A DNA stretch of 64,000 nt from assembly GCA_021030905.1 (NCBI GenBank), contig JAGFMI010000023.1:372001-436000 (forward strand). The letters run 5' to 3'. The stretch's first letter is position 1; each line of letters opens with the position of its first letter. Below are positions 32,413-44,791 of this stretch, piece by piece. A model generated the notes under the pieces. The model saw only the letters and a list, made by a program, of their open reading frames with translations. It had not been told where the DNA came from and ran no database searches. The DNA is from Pyrenula massariospora (lineage: Eukaryota; Ascomycota; Eurotiomycetes; Pyrenulales; Pyrenulaceae). A program made the translations under genes and the position numbers.

Positions 32413-34165
32413 TCACACTGTCTCAATATAGCGTTGCAGCTCCCTGATCCCGGTTAGTACACAGCGTCTGATATTGCCGACCTTAGGGCCAAACGTGATA
32501 AGAGATGGAGTTGGGAACATACCAGTCTGTGACCGCCTCTTCCCACAATCGACATTCATGCTCCCTTGTCCCTCCAAAATGATCAACAAAATCATCGCCA
32601 ATGCACATGCGCGCGATAGAGCCTTTCCGCATCATACGCTCTGTACTGTCTTTCAAATTTTTCGCTAGCCGCTCTCCTGTCCCAACCTCTTCTTCTTTGC
32701 TAAGTGGAGGCACCTTGATCTGTAAGTTCTTCTCCACACCTCGCCATCCGATAGCGAGTATTGCGGCTAGCACCAAATGCGCATTAGTATCAGCGCCTGG
32801 AACACGAATTTCAAAGCGAGTTGCTTTCGGAGAAGCAGTGGGAGGAGCAATTAAACGGATGCTGGCAGCACGGTGTTCAAGCCCCCATGAAACTGTCACC
32901 GGGGCCCAGAAATTCTCGACTAATCGCTTATATGAATTGACATTCGGCGCCACAATGGGCATGATGTCCGGTAGGCCATCAAGAATGCCGGCAAGGAAAT
33001 GACGGCCAAGATCGGAAAGGTGTTTCAGGTCAGGATATGGCGGGTTAGGATCCGCTTTCTCTCTGTAAAAAAGATTCTTGGTCGGATCTGACGCGGACAC
33101 TAGCGACACATGCATGTGCCCACTGTTCCCAGGGAGACCCTGTCGTGGTTTGGCCATAAAGCATGGCGTGATTCCATGTTTCGAGCCAACTGATTTGGTG
33201 ACATATCTATGTCACGGTCAGTATCCGTCAAGCACAGGCGACGGGTATGAATTAAAGACGTTCTGACTAACAGCGCAGAGAGGGAAGGGGTCTGGTTACG
33301 TACTTAAATAGATTGGCCCTATCAGCCATCTCCTTGATCTCACCGAACTCTAACGCCTACTAATTTTGAGCTTGTGCAAGTCAGATAAGACTGGTGAATT
33401 TTTACCGCTTCGAAAACGCCAGGTCCACTCTCTGTATGCCAACCCTCAATATTGCACTTGAACTTCTCACACGCGTTGAAAATCCCGTAATAGTAGTCCT
33501 GGTTGTGAACCGGCCTCGTCAAGCTATAACCAAACATACCTTCCGTTAGAGGTGGGAGAGAGCTGGCAGGGTTCTCCTTGAGAAAGGAGGCTGTTGTAGA
33601 GGAATTACGGTTGGAGCTATTTGGATCCACAGGAGCTCTAAACTGGTAGAACTCATATTCGGCTATATGAAAACTCGTCGTCAATATCGCCTTTGAATAG
33701 GTATAGAATCTTTGTAGCCTTACCTCCAGCCATTGCTCCAAACCCAGCTCCCTGTAACTTATCGCTAATTGTTCTCAAAAGCCCACGAGGACAGGCGCAT
33801 ACACATTTGTCCTTCTCGTCGGGATCCATAAAGCTAACAAGGAAGAAGGGCACATTTTCTTCCCATGGAATCCTCCTATAACTATTCAGATCTGGAACTG
33901 CGATAATATCTTTGTAGCCGTTCTCTTTATTGCTTATCTTGAGCTCGCGGAAATAGGTCTGGTCGTGCATGTCCCAGCCGAAGATGACAGAACAGAATCC
34001 GAAGCCATCCTTTGCTATTGAAAGGAACTTCTTCTTAGAGATGAGTTTGCCACGCAGAATACCGTCAACGTCGATGCCAGCTAATTTGACCTTCGTGTCT
34101 TTAGCAAGGGTAGCTTCGAGGTTGTCAAGGGTCAGCGCTTGTGCGCTCGAGCTTTGGGTCGGCAT
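32413..34165 (-). CDS. Glutamine-synthetase-like ATP-dependent ligase
   Basis: Five minus-strand exons (33724-34165, 33406-33662, 33304-33356, 32523-33206, 32413-32443) give 488 residues. The smallest internal exon is 53 nt and the terminal exon 31 nt. An N-terminal beta-grasp region (KLAGIDVDGILRGKLISKKK) precedes the GS catalytic domain. Metal and nucleotide motifs follow: AEYEFYQFRAP after the first splice, HTESGPGVFEA, GNSGHMHVSLV, RFEIRVPGADTNAHLVLAA and the final WELQRYIETV. The pattern fits the type-I GS/gamma-glutamylpolyamine-synthetase branch more than the canonical eukaryotic glutamine synthetase. It probably joins glutamate to ammonia or an amine. It lacks the N-terminal amidohydrolase half of FluG. 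Exon 3 and the last exon are small and should be confirmed from transcripts. Confidence 0.88.
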
Positions 34166-34937
34166 GACGAATAGATTACTACACAGGTGATGTAGGCGTT
34201 TCGCGGTTTGAGGGCGGTATCATATAACGTAGGTAGGGAGCGTAGATACTGAGATCTAAAGCATGCGATTTTTGGGAAGACCGCGGTTCTTGAGGGGAAG
34301 CTCCCACCTGGAGCTTGGACATGGATATGCCAAAGCTATGACGCCAACTAGGTCGCAGGTCAAAGGTTGTTAGGGAGCTGCTCTCGGCTCGCTCCGGGCC
34401 TATCGAGGCTGGAAGACAGAAATCGTGGCCGATGGTTTTGGTGTGGAGTGGGGCAAACCATTCGGCCACGATTTCTGTCTCCTTGCCTCGTCTCCGGGGG
34501 AAGGTTACCCAAGCAAGCGACGATTATGCTCAACAGGCTACACCGTAGCTGCATACCTATGTCGTATTGCTATTCAGCTTGCGCTGAGCTAAAAAGAACT
34601 TAAGAGATATCTGTTCATCATTCAAGTTTCGGAACACGAGAGGATCGTGTTTCCGCCGTTTCATATCTGATCACCCTTCTACACACCATCTAGCCTCCGT
34701 GATAATCTAAAAGTATTAAGACCCCTTAAGTTTCGAGCGACAGTTCTCTAGTGCGCAAGGAATGACCCAGTTCAAATAAAATCATACCCAAGTTGCCGTC
34801 CCATTAGTACCTGAATGTCCAGACCAGAGTGATTGCTCGAATCGTATGTAACCTGTCCCTTCTATGTACCCTATTTCCATGTGGCTATGCCTAGCCGTCT
34901 ATTCTGCAAAGAAACTCCAAAAGCACATTCGTTAAAA
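34166..34937. other. Intergenic carrying the hairpin repeat
   Basis: Promoter side of the glutamine-synthetase-like gene and 3' side of the glycosyltransferase gene. Besides the inverted repeat at 34404-34490 nothing is recognised. Confidence 0.45.
34404..34490. repeat. Long near-perfect inverted repeat (hairpin)
   Basis: Left arm 34404-34438 and right arm 34455-34490 are reverse complements. The inner 24 bases pair fully except for one extra A in the right arm, and the outer 11 pair at 8 positions. The loop is about 16 bases. It lies about 240-325 bases upstream of the ATG of the glutamine-synthetase-like gene. Confidence 0.85.
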
Positions 34938-37878
34938 TCACCACGAGAAAGTCATGAGCGCTGGGTTGAGCACAATTGGTAATAGGAAATGGCTGGCGGT
35001 CACTGTAGCCATGGGCAAGATGGCGACAAAATCCGTGATCTCCCAAGAATGAGGAACGAAGGGTGCTTTTGCCAGAATGATCATGCCTGCGAAACCAAGC
35101 ACAGCAAAAGTCATGCTGAACTTAAATTTCTTGAGGACCTTCGGAACCTCAATGAAGAAGTTGCTGAATTCTGCTTCCTTTGACGTTGCGCCCCAAGTCA
35201 TGTTAATCTCGAACATATGAGCCAGCAACGCCGAGGACACGTGGAGAGACAGCCCGCCGAGGAAAATGGCAAGCATCAAAACCCATTTGAAGTTCTCGAG
35301 GAGGGAGCCGAAGAAGGATCGCTCTTCAATGCGGTAGCGCATGATGGCAAGCGCGATATTTCCGAGACCGTTGAAGATGATCACGATAGAGAACCAAACC
35401 TTCCACGAATCGATGTAGTACTGATCCAAATAACCATTGAACCATCCTATCGCAAAGTAATTGGCAGTCGTCATGATCCAGGCTGCTCCGATAGCATAGT
35501 ATGTACCAATGTAAGAGATGATGGTGATTTTGGACGTGAAGCGAATGTTCGAGAACAAGAATCGACGGAAGAGAGGTGTGAATGGTCCTTTATAGATCCA
35601 CTTTCGCATTGGATGAAACAGCAGTTCGTTGCAGCCGTATGCATATTTCTCCCAACGTGCGAGCTCATCATACACTGTCAGAGATACACCTTCCTTGAAG
35701 CCTTCCCCAGCCCAGGCCGCTAGTCGAATGATGTAGCCGTTGCATTGGAGTCGAAGTGACATATCGAAATCCTCGGAGACATGGGACTCAGACCAGAATT
35801 TCTCATAGCCGTCTTCATCCTCGTATGAAACTTGTTGAATAGCAGACCATCGTAAGACAGCGTTGTGGCCAACAAAAGGAGCGACATCTCCATTCGCCAC
35901 AGTGTACTTGATGGCGGTGTAGATAAGGTTGGTGAAGAAGGTGATGCCGTTCTCAAAGTAGTTATTGACGACTTGCATGACACCTGACGAGAATTGCATG
36001 ATGCCCACTTCTGGTGATCTTTCCATTTCGGATGCCGCATCGTAAAGACAATCTTCCGGAACTCGAGTGTCGGAATCGACTAGAGACATTAGAAAGCCCG
36101 AACTGCCCGGATATGCTCGAAAACTCACTAAGAAGAATGTAGTCACCGATGCGGATATTACCATCGGCCCATGCCCGGTCAGTCTCCTCAAGCACCTCGG
36201 TCAAGCATTTTTCGTATGCTTGAGCTTCGAGCGCTTGATTCCATCCCTGGGATCGATCATAGCTCGAAAGTTTATCTTCCACTTTACACGACAACATGAG
36301 ACCGTAGTTCATATTCGAAGCCTGGACGTCACCCGTCAGCCAATGTGACTCCTAGCCGAATTGGGGAAGCTGAACGCCACCAGTCGACCGGCAGCCGAGC
36401 GGCAACAATCAACATTCACAGCGATCGGCGGCAACGTGAAGTGCTTGCAACGTTGTGCAGACGACATACCTTTTTGAATTTTCCACGCCTCACAAACCCT
36501 TCAGAGCCGTCCTTTGGACGAGCAGTCCACCCGATTGAATGGTCAGCATAAAATTCGATCCGGGCCTGGCGTTCTTCTTCATCGATTAGCTGCAAACCAT
36601 CGTCGTGGATCAGCATGTTTGCAGAGCCACCCTGCAGTTCGTAGGTTGTAATGGCCCGCTTAATAGAGCGGACTGTTGGCGCGATAACAGATTGCAGACC
36701 TTCTTTGTACACAGGACATTGGATGGTGACGTGAGGTAAGTTTTGCTTATTCAACCTTGGGGAACATTTCGCTGAATAGTACTTGGAGTTCTCCTTCATC
36801 TGACGGATGGGTCCAATGCACTGAGCAACACAGCCGACAATGACCTGACTGAAAAACTGTTCGAAAGGTCAGCGTGAATATGAAGATAGCATGATCCGCA
36901 CTCACCAAGGTGAAGAATATCTGCACGGGAATCAGGGCTAATAGAACACAACGCATGTAGCTTTTGTCGACGATAACCTCTGATACGATCGCTCGCATAC
37001 CAGCCCCAAGCATGATGGTGACAATGACAATGGTGAAAGCAACGAGTATCGTATTCATCAAATGCGTTGGTCGATGTTCACTGATGGCGAGCTGGTTTTC
37101 TTCATCAACTTCCTCGACAACCACCGTCGCGCGCTTATTCTTTTCATTCAGCTCGTCTTTCCTTTCATCTCCTTGACTCCAAACCATTTCCATCAGCTCT
37201 GACTCAATCCCTTGGGCTCGCTCGATGAGATGGTTTGGGTCATCATCCCAGACCACAAGGAGACCGTCAGCTGCGATAAATGCCGCAAATTGATATTTTC
37301 GGGCTTTGGGTAGGTCGTCCATATATGGAAGGATCTGAACTCGCAAACCGTTCTTCAAGGGCACATCGACGGCTTCTGTTGCCCATCCTAAGTATGTTCG
37401 GATCACCTGTGATGAGACTGTCATTGCAGCCTATCATTGTCAGCGTAGTTTCGAGAAACGGCTTCAGTCTGTTACTTACCACGACGTTCAAGGACGCACA
37501 ACCTCTGCCAAAAGGGGAATTCATGATTGAGGTAGGAGCACAAAGGTAGTCATTTCGATGTCTCCTTACAACAACTCCCTCATGCTGCCCTCTTTCATCC
37601 GCATTCCACATGAGTAATTGCTGTTGATGGTGAAGGTAGCTAACCATGACCTCGTGCTTGATATCGTCCATGAACGATTCTCGTCGTGTCGTTCGTCCAC
37701 TACGCTCTGAAGGAGCGATTGAGGCTCTCGACGAGCCCACATGGCCTTGACGTGGAGTTGCAGCACCGGATGACCAAGGACCATGGGAAGATTTCTCTGT
37801 TGCTGCTTGCTGTTGCTCTTCGGTGGCGGTAGCAGCAGCCTTAGCCTTGCCGGCTTTAAAATAATTGCCTATGCCCAT
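34938..37878 (-). CDS. Family 2 membrane glycosyltransferase, cellulose-synthase-like
   Basis: Five minus-strand exons (37480-37878, 36906-37430, 36470-36856, 36129-36321, 34938-36079) give 881 residues. The start at 37878 opens MGIGNYFKAGKAKAAA; no upstream ATG is in frame. Two hydrophobic segments (TILVAFTIVIVTIMLGAG, MRCVLLALIPVQIFFTL) precede a GT-A catalytic domain: HVTIQCPVYKEGL, ANMLIHDDGLQ, IDSDTRVPED (DxD, made across an intron), HVSEDFDMSLRLQ and ELARWEKYAYG, the place of the QxxRW box. At least five membrane spans follow. It lacks the EDR and QRRRW boxes of chitin synthases. Mould GT2 proteins of this broad class support hyphal growth or make glucan at the plasma membrane. The product here is unknown. 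Confidence 0.88.
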
Positions 37879-40241
37879 CCTGTGCAATCCAACCTGTTCG
37901 GCTGGGGTCAGTTGAAAAAGGGCCTGCCAACTGGCAACGCTTGACCTTGAGATTATCCTTTGTATCCAGAAGAAAATCAACAGAACTTTGTCAACGAGTG
38001 AATCGAGATAGGGTCAGCGAGAGATCACCCTCCCCTAGGTGAAGGGCCAAGAAACGAAAGACTCAAATTTGACGGAGTGGGAGAGTACAAAAGAAGCTTT
38101 GCAAGTCTCACCAGATTGAAAGTCGTGAAGAGCGATCCGTTACCGGGATATGAATACGCTCAAAGTTTAGCAGCAGCCGATTCGGCAAAGGTCCAGATTC
38201 AGTGGGCTCCAGCTTCGACCCCTGTCCGAAAGGAGCATCCTTGAAGCACTACCCGCCACAGCAGCTGGCCAGATACGAGGCTTTGAAAAGCCACCATCAC
38301 TTGACCGATCGACGCCATACGTGCCACATTGAAACAGCGCGCAGATTCATGAAAATCCTTACAAGACAAAAATGGCACACGTCGCGAGACCGCGAAGGTC
38401 TTGCCAGGTGGATGTTTTCCCGGAGCTACGGACGGGAGCTTGGCCTAGACATTATACGGAACCGAAGATCGACTAATCGAATCTTGATATTGTCAACTCT
38501 AACCCTCCAAAGCATGACCAAACTTGATAAACTTTGAGGGATCAGCAATGTTGAGCGACGTCGATCACGAGGAAACAGCTGAACTGAAGAAGCTTGTCTT
38601 TTGAGGCAAGATCTTCAGAGACATTTTTTGACCCAGTAGCAAGTGGATTGTTTAGACAAGCCTCCCATTCGGTGATAAGATGGGGAATGCTTATCTGATA
38701 GTTTGCTTCATGTAGCTAATACTGCAAGACCGGCAAGCGAGTCGTAAATTTTCCTCGATCCTCGGCCAGATGATTTGGCTTGGCGGGAGAAGGCTATTTT
38801 TGGCTGCATGCGGTGCCTCCTGTGGCTTGACAACTTGTCGCCTTTTCGCTGAAAACTCAACGGCACCAAGGTTAAAGATCTGGACGCCGGTGGACGATTC
38901 ACATGGCAGGGCAGACACCGATCTATCGTTCTCGTCTGGAATGCCTTTTCGCCTCTCAATAATATCGGGCATTGTATCGAAGATCTGCTGCAGCGTTGCA
39001 TATTGAAATGCTTACCGGGCAGCGGAACGAACGGCTTGCGTGGGGGTGTGACCGTCTGGAAGGATGCCTTCTCGTGGATGATCTGTTGGAATCCCAGGCA
39101 TCACCTTGTCAAATGCCATGAGCAGGGTTGGTGGCCTTGGTATGAGACATGCATGCTGCATCACTGCAGGCGCGGGAGAGGCCTGGATGTGTGGCCGTGT
39201 CGAGGAGCCCTCACGCCGCACCCCCGACCGAGCCGGATGACCTTGGTGGTAATCTATGACCAGCTAGACGATTGATAGTTTTCGACACGTAGGAAGCTAG
39301 ACAGGGGATGCGGCCCGATGTGATGCCAATCTGGAAGCGCGTGGAAAGGCAACATGGGGGTTTTCTTCTGGCGGGATGGCGTAAAGGGTTGAGGTGTAGC
39401 GCACAATAGGCTCGCGTCCTTCCAGGGGAAATTCAATAGAATCGGGCAAAAAAGAAGCCTTGAGCCAATCCGGTCTCGCGTCGTTTTCGTGTTCCCGTGT
39501 AGCCCGCGCGGGTAACGCAAAAGGTAAAAGCAGCGTGACGACCGCCCGAACCTCACCAGAAGCGGCCCTGTTGAGGGAAGGCGCCCTGTTCAGTATCCTC
39601 GTATCAATACACCAAAGCCCTCGCCGTCTTGGCACAGGCTAGTGTTTTCCACCTCGATCGCTTGGGATCCTCCTCTCCAGCTCCTGCATGCGATGGAATA
39701 ATCCCGGCCAATCTCGCGGCCACTCTCGAGATATGGTAAACGACAAGGCACTCATCGGCCTCGCTAAGCGCCAGGGTCAAATCGATAGGTGCAGGAACAG
39801 GAGTCCGCTGTGTCATGACCATGTTTTCTTTGCCCGGGGTTCCAAGCCCAACCATACATCCCAGACCATCCACAACATCCGTCACTGCCTCAATCAGCCT
39901 GGCCTCGGCTCCATGGTGTCCCATCGGACTCGCCCCTGTCATAGTTCCCCTGTCGACGATCCCTGGACCAAGGCTAGAAGTTCAGGACTATGTTGCCCGT
40001 GTAGTGCATATCCTGATAAAACATGGGTGTGGGAAGAAATAGGCTGCTGCTCTAGTCCGGAACCGAATTGCGTGAATTCAAATCTTATCTATGGAGGACT
40101 GAATCCCCCATTCCTCTCGTTTCTCTTCTTTTACGCCGTTGTTGGATTTACACTCGTTCCATTGTTTCTTTCAAGTCGTTCTTGAGAAGCTCCGCGTACG
40201 CGGGTTCTCTGACCTTCGCTTATTTGATATATCTTTTCAAG
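37879..40241. other. 2.4-kb interval between divergent genes, one doubtful frame
   Basis: It must hold the promoters of the GT2 gene and the GH16 gene. The only stretch worth noting is a pair of overlapping minus-strand frames at 39297-39942, listed separately. No repeat or RNA gene is recognised. Confidence 0.4.
39297..39942 (-). other. Two overlapping 112-codon frames, possible unrecognised or broken gene
   Basis: Minus-strand frame 39604-39942 starts with a true ATG (MTGASPMGHHGAEARLIEAV) and runs through DECLVVYHISRVAARLAGII to a stop. A second frame, 39297-39635, overlaps its last 32 bases in another phase. Both look protein-like but match no family I know, and no convincing intron connects them. 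They may be a lineage-specific gene, a frameshifted remnant or chance open frames in GC-rich DNA. Confidence 0.15.
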
Positions 40242-41666
40242 ATGGATCAATCCCAGCGTCAGCCCCCGATGCTTCAAACATCACACACTACGGCCGAGTC
40301 AACACCCTATAGCATGACTCCTCACAGGCCGGGCACGCCTGAGTCGGTAAAATCACCCCATGAACATATCACCCCGATCCCCATTAACCGACCCAACCCA
40401 TTCGCTTCACCATACGGTTCCTCATTTGCTTCTGCAAATACTTCATCAGCCGCACTTCACCAGCAGGGTCTCAGTCAACGGTACTTCCACTCTCGGAGAG
40501 TCAAGAAAGGCGAGATAGAAAAGCCATGGACCCAGAAAAAGGACCCACGAGAGAAATGGGTCACTATCATACCTCTCATTGGTCTATTTCTAGGCTTTGC
40601 AGTTGCAGGCTTCCTTATATGGGATGGTATGAGATCTGTCGTCAACCATACGTACTGCCCGGTTCTAGTGGAAGACTTCTCAGGCGGACTGAACGGAAAA
40701 GTGTGGACCAAGGAGGTAGAAGTGGGTGGCTTTGGTAACGGCCAGTTTGAGGAGACGACCGACACCGACGAAAACGTCTTTGTCAAGGATGGCATGCTAC
40801 ACATCAAGCCAACGTTGCAGGACAAGAAATTGATCACCGATGACAATGTCCTCAATCTAACCAAATCCGGCCTCTGCACGTCTGACAAGCTCGCTAATTG
40901 TGTAGCATCGACCAACAACACTAATGGATCCATTGTCAATCCGGTCAAATCCGGCCGGATCAATACCAAGAAGGGCGCTACCATTCAGTATGGTCGCATT
41001 GAGGTTGAAGCGAAACTCCCAGACGGAGACTGGCTCTGGCCTGCCATTTGGATGTTGCCCGTCAAGGATGCCTACGGCGAGTGGCCGCAGTCTGGCGAGA
41101 TTGATATTATGGAAGGCAGGGGAAACAACTGGACCTACGCTCAGGGCGGGAGCGACATTATGAGCTCCACCCTCCACTGGGGACCGAACGCGGCCAACGA
41201 TGCCTGGTGGCGAAACAATCGCAAACGGAACGCTCTTCACACCACCTTCAGCAAGAAGTTCCACACGTTTGGTATTGAATGGAGTGAGAAGTACCTCTTC
41301 ACGTACATCGACTCTCGGTTGCTTCAAGTGCTTTACGTCAGTTTCGACAAGCCATTATGGCAGACTGGCAACTTCCCTCTTTCAGACTCCAATGGCACTC
41401 GGCTCATTGATCCATGGTCTCAGACTGGACGGAAGAACACTCCTTTTGATCAAGACTTCTATCTCATCCTCAATGTTGCTGTCGGGGGTACGAATGGTTG
41501 GTTTGAAGACGGCAAGAGCGGCAAACCTTGGGTTGATGCCAGTCCAACTGCTAAGAAGGATTTCTGGAACGCCCAGAACCAGTGGCTGCCTACATGGGAG
41601 AAGAACGGAGAAATGATAGTTAAGAGTGTCAAGATACAGCAACAGAAGGGTTTCAAGGGGTGTTGA
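40242..41666 (+). CDS. GH16 family type-II membrane protein
   Basis: A single exon gives 474 residues from the ATG at 40242. The frame is open upstream, but this start has the expected polar N-terminus. Residues 1-105 are disordered and Pro/Ser-rich. About 107-127 form one transmembrane segment (IPLIGLFLGFAVAGFLIW). The rest is a beta-sandwich GH16 domain with WLWPAIWMLP and the active site GEIDIMEGRGN (Glu286, Asp288, Glu291). All three catalytic acids of the ExDxxE pattern are present. Two PNG-like NxS/T glycosylation contexts fit an outward-facing domain. Relatives cleave or bind beta-1,3-glucan and some act in wall remodelling. There is no C-terminal GPI signal, so this is distinct from Crh transglycosylases. 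Confidence 0.92.
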   Translation: MDQSQRQPPMLQTSHTTAESTPYSMTPHRPGTPESVKSPHEHITPIPINRPNPFASPYGSSFASANTSSAALHQQGLSQRYFHSRRVKKGEIEKPWTQKKDPREKWVTIIPLIGLFLGFAVAGFLIWDGMRSVVNHTYCPVLVEDFSGGLNGKVWTKEVEVGGFGNGQFEETTDTDENVFVKDGMLHIKPTLQDKKLITDDNVLNLTKSGLCTSDKLANCVASTNNTNGSIVNPVKSGRINTKKGATIQYGRIEVEAKLPDGDWLWPAIWMLPVKDAYGEWPQSGEIDIMEGRGNNWTYAQGGSDIMSSTLHWGPNAANDAWWRNNRKRNALHTTFSKKFHTFGIEWSEKYLFTYIDSRLLQVLYVSFDKPLWQTGNFPLSDSNGTRLIDPWSQTGRKNTPFDQDFYLILNVAVGGTNGWFEDGKSGKPWVDASPTAKKDFWNAQNQWLPTWEKNGEMIVKSVKIQQQKGFKGC

Positions 41667-44600
41667 ACTAATCGCCCGTTGATTGTGATGATTTGATGTT
41701 CTTATACTGGGTTTAAGGACTATGGACTGGATAGATCAGGCTGAACATAGAGTTGGATACTCGCGATTACCTCAGCGGTGGTTCTTTGCGGGCGGGATTT
41801 TTGGCGTTGGCATTGTTGTTGCGGAAACTAGACGTACATTCATCAGATACCATAATACCATTGACCTTAAGACATTCTATCTCTGCCGAAAAATTTGTGT
41901 GCTCATAATTATTAGCTTTGTCCCACAGCTTATCCATGTCTCAAACAAAGCCGGTTGAGCATGAGTGCTCAATTGTCCGGGCCGGAAAGTCGACGAGCCA
42001 GATGCCAATTCTAATGGCTTCCTCAATTCGTAAAGCTAGCCCCAGTGTCCCTATCCTGTGGAAATTGCCTCTTGACAATGACGAGGCACGACGATTGAGG
42101 CTGAAGAATCGTGCAATCGTCATAGGCTGTGGTACTATGATCTACAGACCCACTGCGAGGATGGCCTGGTATCAGGATACTGGAAAATGTCTCGGTAGAT
42201 TCGAAGAGTCTGTTGAGAACAAAGGGCTGATCTTCGGTAGGTGGAGCTATGGGTCTTCGAGGCAGCGTCCACGGATCCTACATGGATGCCTTCACTACAG
42301 CCACTGATTATACCTCGACCTTCTCAGCCACCACACAATGGCATATCCAAATACGTACCGGCATTGATTGGAATCCAGAATGTGATGAAAGCTCTTGGAT
42401 AAGCACTTGGTTGTAAGGTAACGAGAGATCTCGAACAAGAAAGCCATGGTTTCAATCTCAAAGGCCTGGACACATCCTTCATGCCAGACAATTCGCGTCA
42501 AGAAACAAAGCAAAAGAACGATCGCCACGAAGCACACAAAGAAGGGCGTCTAGCTGGCCGCCACGATCACCGCGTCAGCCAGCCATCCTCGAATGCCCTT
42601 GCATCTTGATAGATAAATCCAGAAGCGGCTGAGCGGCTCTGTTTGCCACGCTGAAGCGGTCCAGAAAGGGTAGCTCGGTTCTGGAAGTGGAAGTGAACGA
42701 AACGCCTCAGCTTTCAAGCTATCCTAAAACGCTCCGTGATGCTCATACCGCCTTCCAAATTCCTCCGTCCGGCCGTGGCCAAAACAAATGTGATCGACCA
42801 GTCCATGACGAGAACTATGTTGGCGCGGGAGTCAATGTGGAGATTGTCCCACCCTCCCTGGACTTTTGATGTTTCGTGAAACGGAAAAAGAACACCAAAG
42901 CTTTGAGCAACGGAGGCCTTGTAAAATGCCAACACAGGTTCAGCTCTGGTTAGAAGTGCCCCGCCCATCTGCAAGTTGTCTCCATATCTAGATGAACACG
43001 AGTCTCGGTTAGGGTTCCACAGCTTATCTGCAGCAAATCTTTCAGGCGAGAGGATGGCGACTTCATTAAAAGATCCCTCGGGCAGTCGCTATCGACTGGG
43101 ACAGCAAGGCGAAGGTTCCAAAAGAGGTTGATCAGGAAAGGGTTCCCTGTCGATACTAAACGCCAAAATTACGGCTAATGACGAGCGTGCCGTAGCGAGT
43201 TTTCAAACCCAAAAGCAGCACGAGAAGTGTTCAGCCACACAAAGCTTGTCGGGGCGAGCCCGTAACGGCAGACCCTGCTGCTGTGGCTTGCCTGGCACGT
43301 GTTGGTCCCTGGTAGCGCCATCCTACAATCTTGAAGCGTCTACTGCAGTCAACAATTTCCATCACGGCTCGCGGTGTCTGGGATGCGGCAAAAGCAAGAA
43401 TGAGAATTGCCGCTCTTGTCCTCGAAGGCGCAAGCGTTAGTTTGAAAATTCCAAATGCGGTCTTGCTGACGCCGACAAGGAAGTGAATGAGCTTCCCATC
43501 AGCCAGTCTGGATCATGGAAATCGTAATCAATTTGACTTTGACCACTTCCTCATTGATTGACCTGTCAAGGCTCATTGCACCGCTTGTATTCGCCGATCC
43601 TGACGAGATACATTTCCCTCTCAATCCGGTTTTGTCCAAATGCCGCATCCAATGAAGGATGTCCAGCGTTGTGGCTGCCGTCTGCGTTGAGGAATCCCTG
43701 AAATCTCTTTTCTATGGCTATTTTCCTCTCTTGCCAGGCAAACAGCGGCTATCAGATCGGCTTTCATCCCGACAACCTGGTGGTTGGAGCGGTCGGAGAA
43801 TTGGTGGCTAGATGCAGATTCCCGAACCACATGTCGAGACCAGGGCTGCTATAACACCAGATCTATTATGCAGCTTCTCTACGGATCTAAGAAAGCAAGA
43901 TGCACGGACTACAAACTTTTTCTAATTACGGCGTGCACCAAAAGCTGCAGGATGATCTATCCATCTGCGCTTTCCTTGAATCTTCCCTTCCACTTAAATG
44001 AGTTTGTTAAGTTTTGGCAGACGAGCGTTGAGATCGTGGTGCAGAAAGAGTAAGCTCAGACTTCACCATACATGAGCACTTTTAATGCTTGTCCCAAGGG
44101 TCTTGTTGACTTTTCTTTGCATGTGAAGCTTGGGCACGCCCTGTACGGCCAAAGACCACCTTCCAGGTGTGCCAATACATTATGCAGTCATCATTCGCTC
44201 TGACACGTGGCCGACTTCACGCCTCCATTATTCAACAGCACGGAACAGGTATGTCGAAGCGATACATTCTCGTCCTCTCAATTTCCTCAGAATGAAATAG
44301 AGGCTGGAAGACAGTTCAGTGAACCATGTAGGGCGTATCCTCATGGCATACTTGATTGGGACCTATTTACAAACGTGCCGAGTGAGAGGCTCTAGTTGCA
44401 ACAGGATTGTTACCCTCAGAATATGAACTTCTGATCATCTGCAACACGTTCACTCTTCTAGCAGTCTTTGTTACTTCGATGTCGTCCCTGACCAACTTGT
44501 AACGTTTCTTGTCTTCTCAAATATCGCCTGCGTGTATCGTCACAACCATGTGGGAGAAAGACAAATCCAAACAGATGTTTTTGTCGCTGTCCTCGCACGT

Positions 44601-44791
44601 ATTCCCTACATGTGAGCCGGCCTTAAGATGTGGAATTTGCTCTCCTCCATGTGCTCGTAACACAAATGCTGCCTATCTCCTTCCATCCCCGACATGCGCT
44701 CCCCACCATCTCATTCTACACTATCCCGAACACCCCAAGACCTCCCTACATCCCGTCCATCACCTTCCCCCTTCCCAAAAAACCCACTCAA
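41667..44791. other. 3.1-kb gene-poor interval
   Basis: It lies between the convergent 3' ends of the GH16 and TRM44 genes. Open frames are short, on both strands, and without recognisable motifs. No terminal inverted repeats, transposase remnant or tRNA is visible. Confidence 0.45.

Noticed and set aside
32413-34165. FluG developmental regulator
   Set aside because: Only the glutamine-synthetase-like half is present. There is no N-terminal amidohydrolase domain in or upstream of the gene.
34938-37878. Chitin synthase
   Set aside because: The catalytic region lacks the EDRxL and QRRRW boxes. The SEDFD and ARWEKYAYG blocks fit the cellulose-synthase-like GT2 branch instead.
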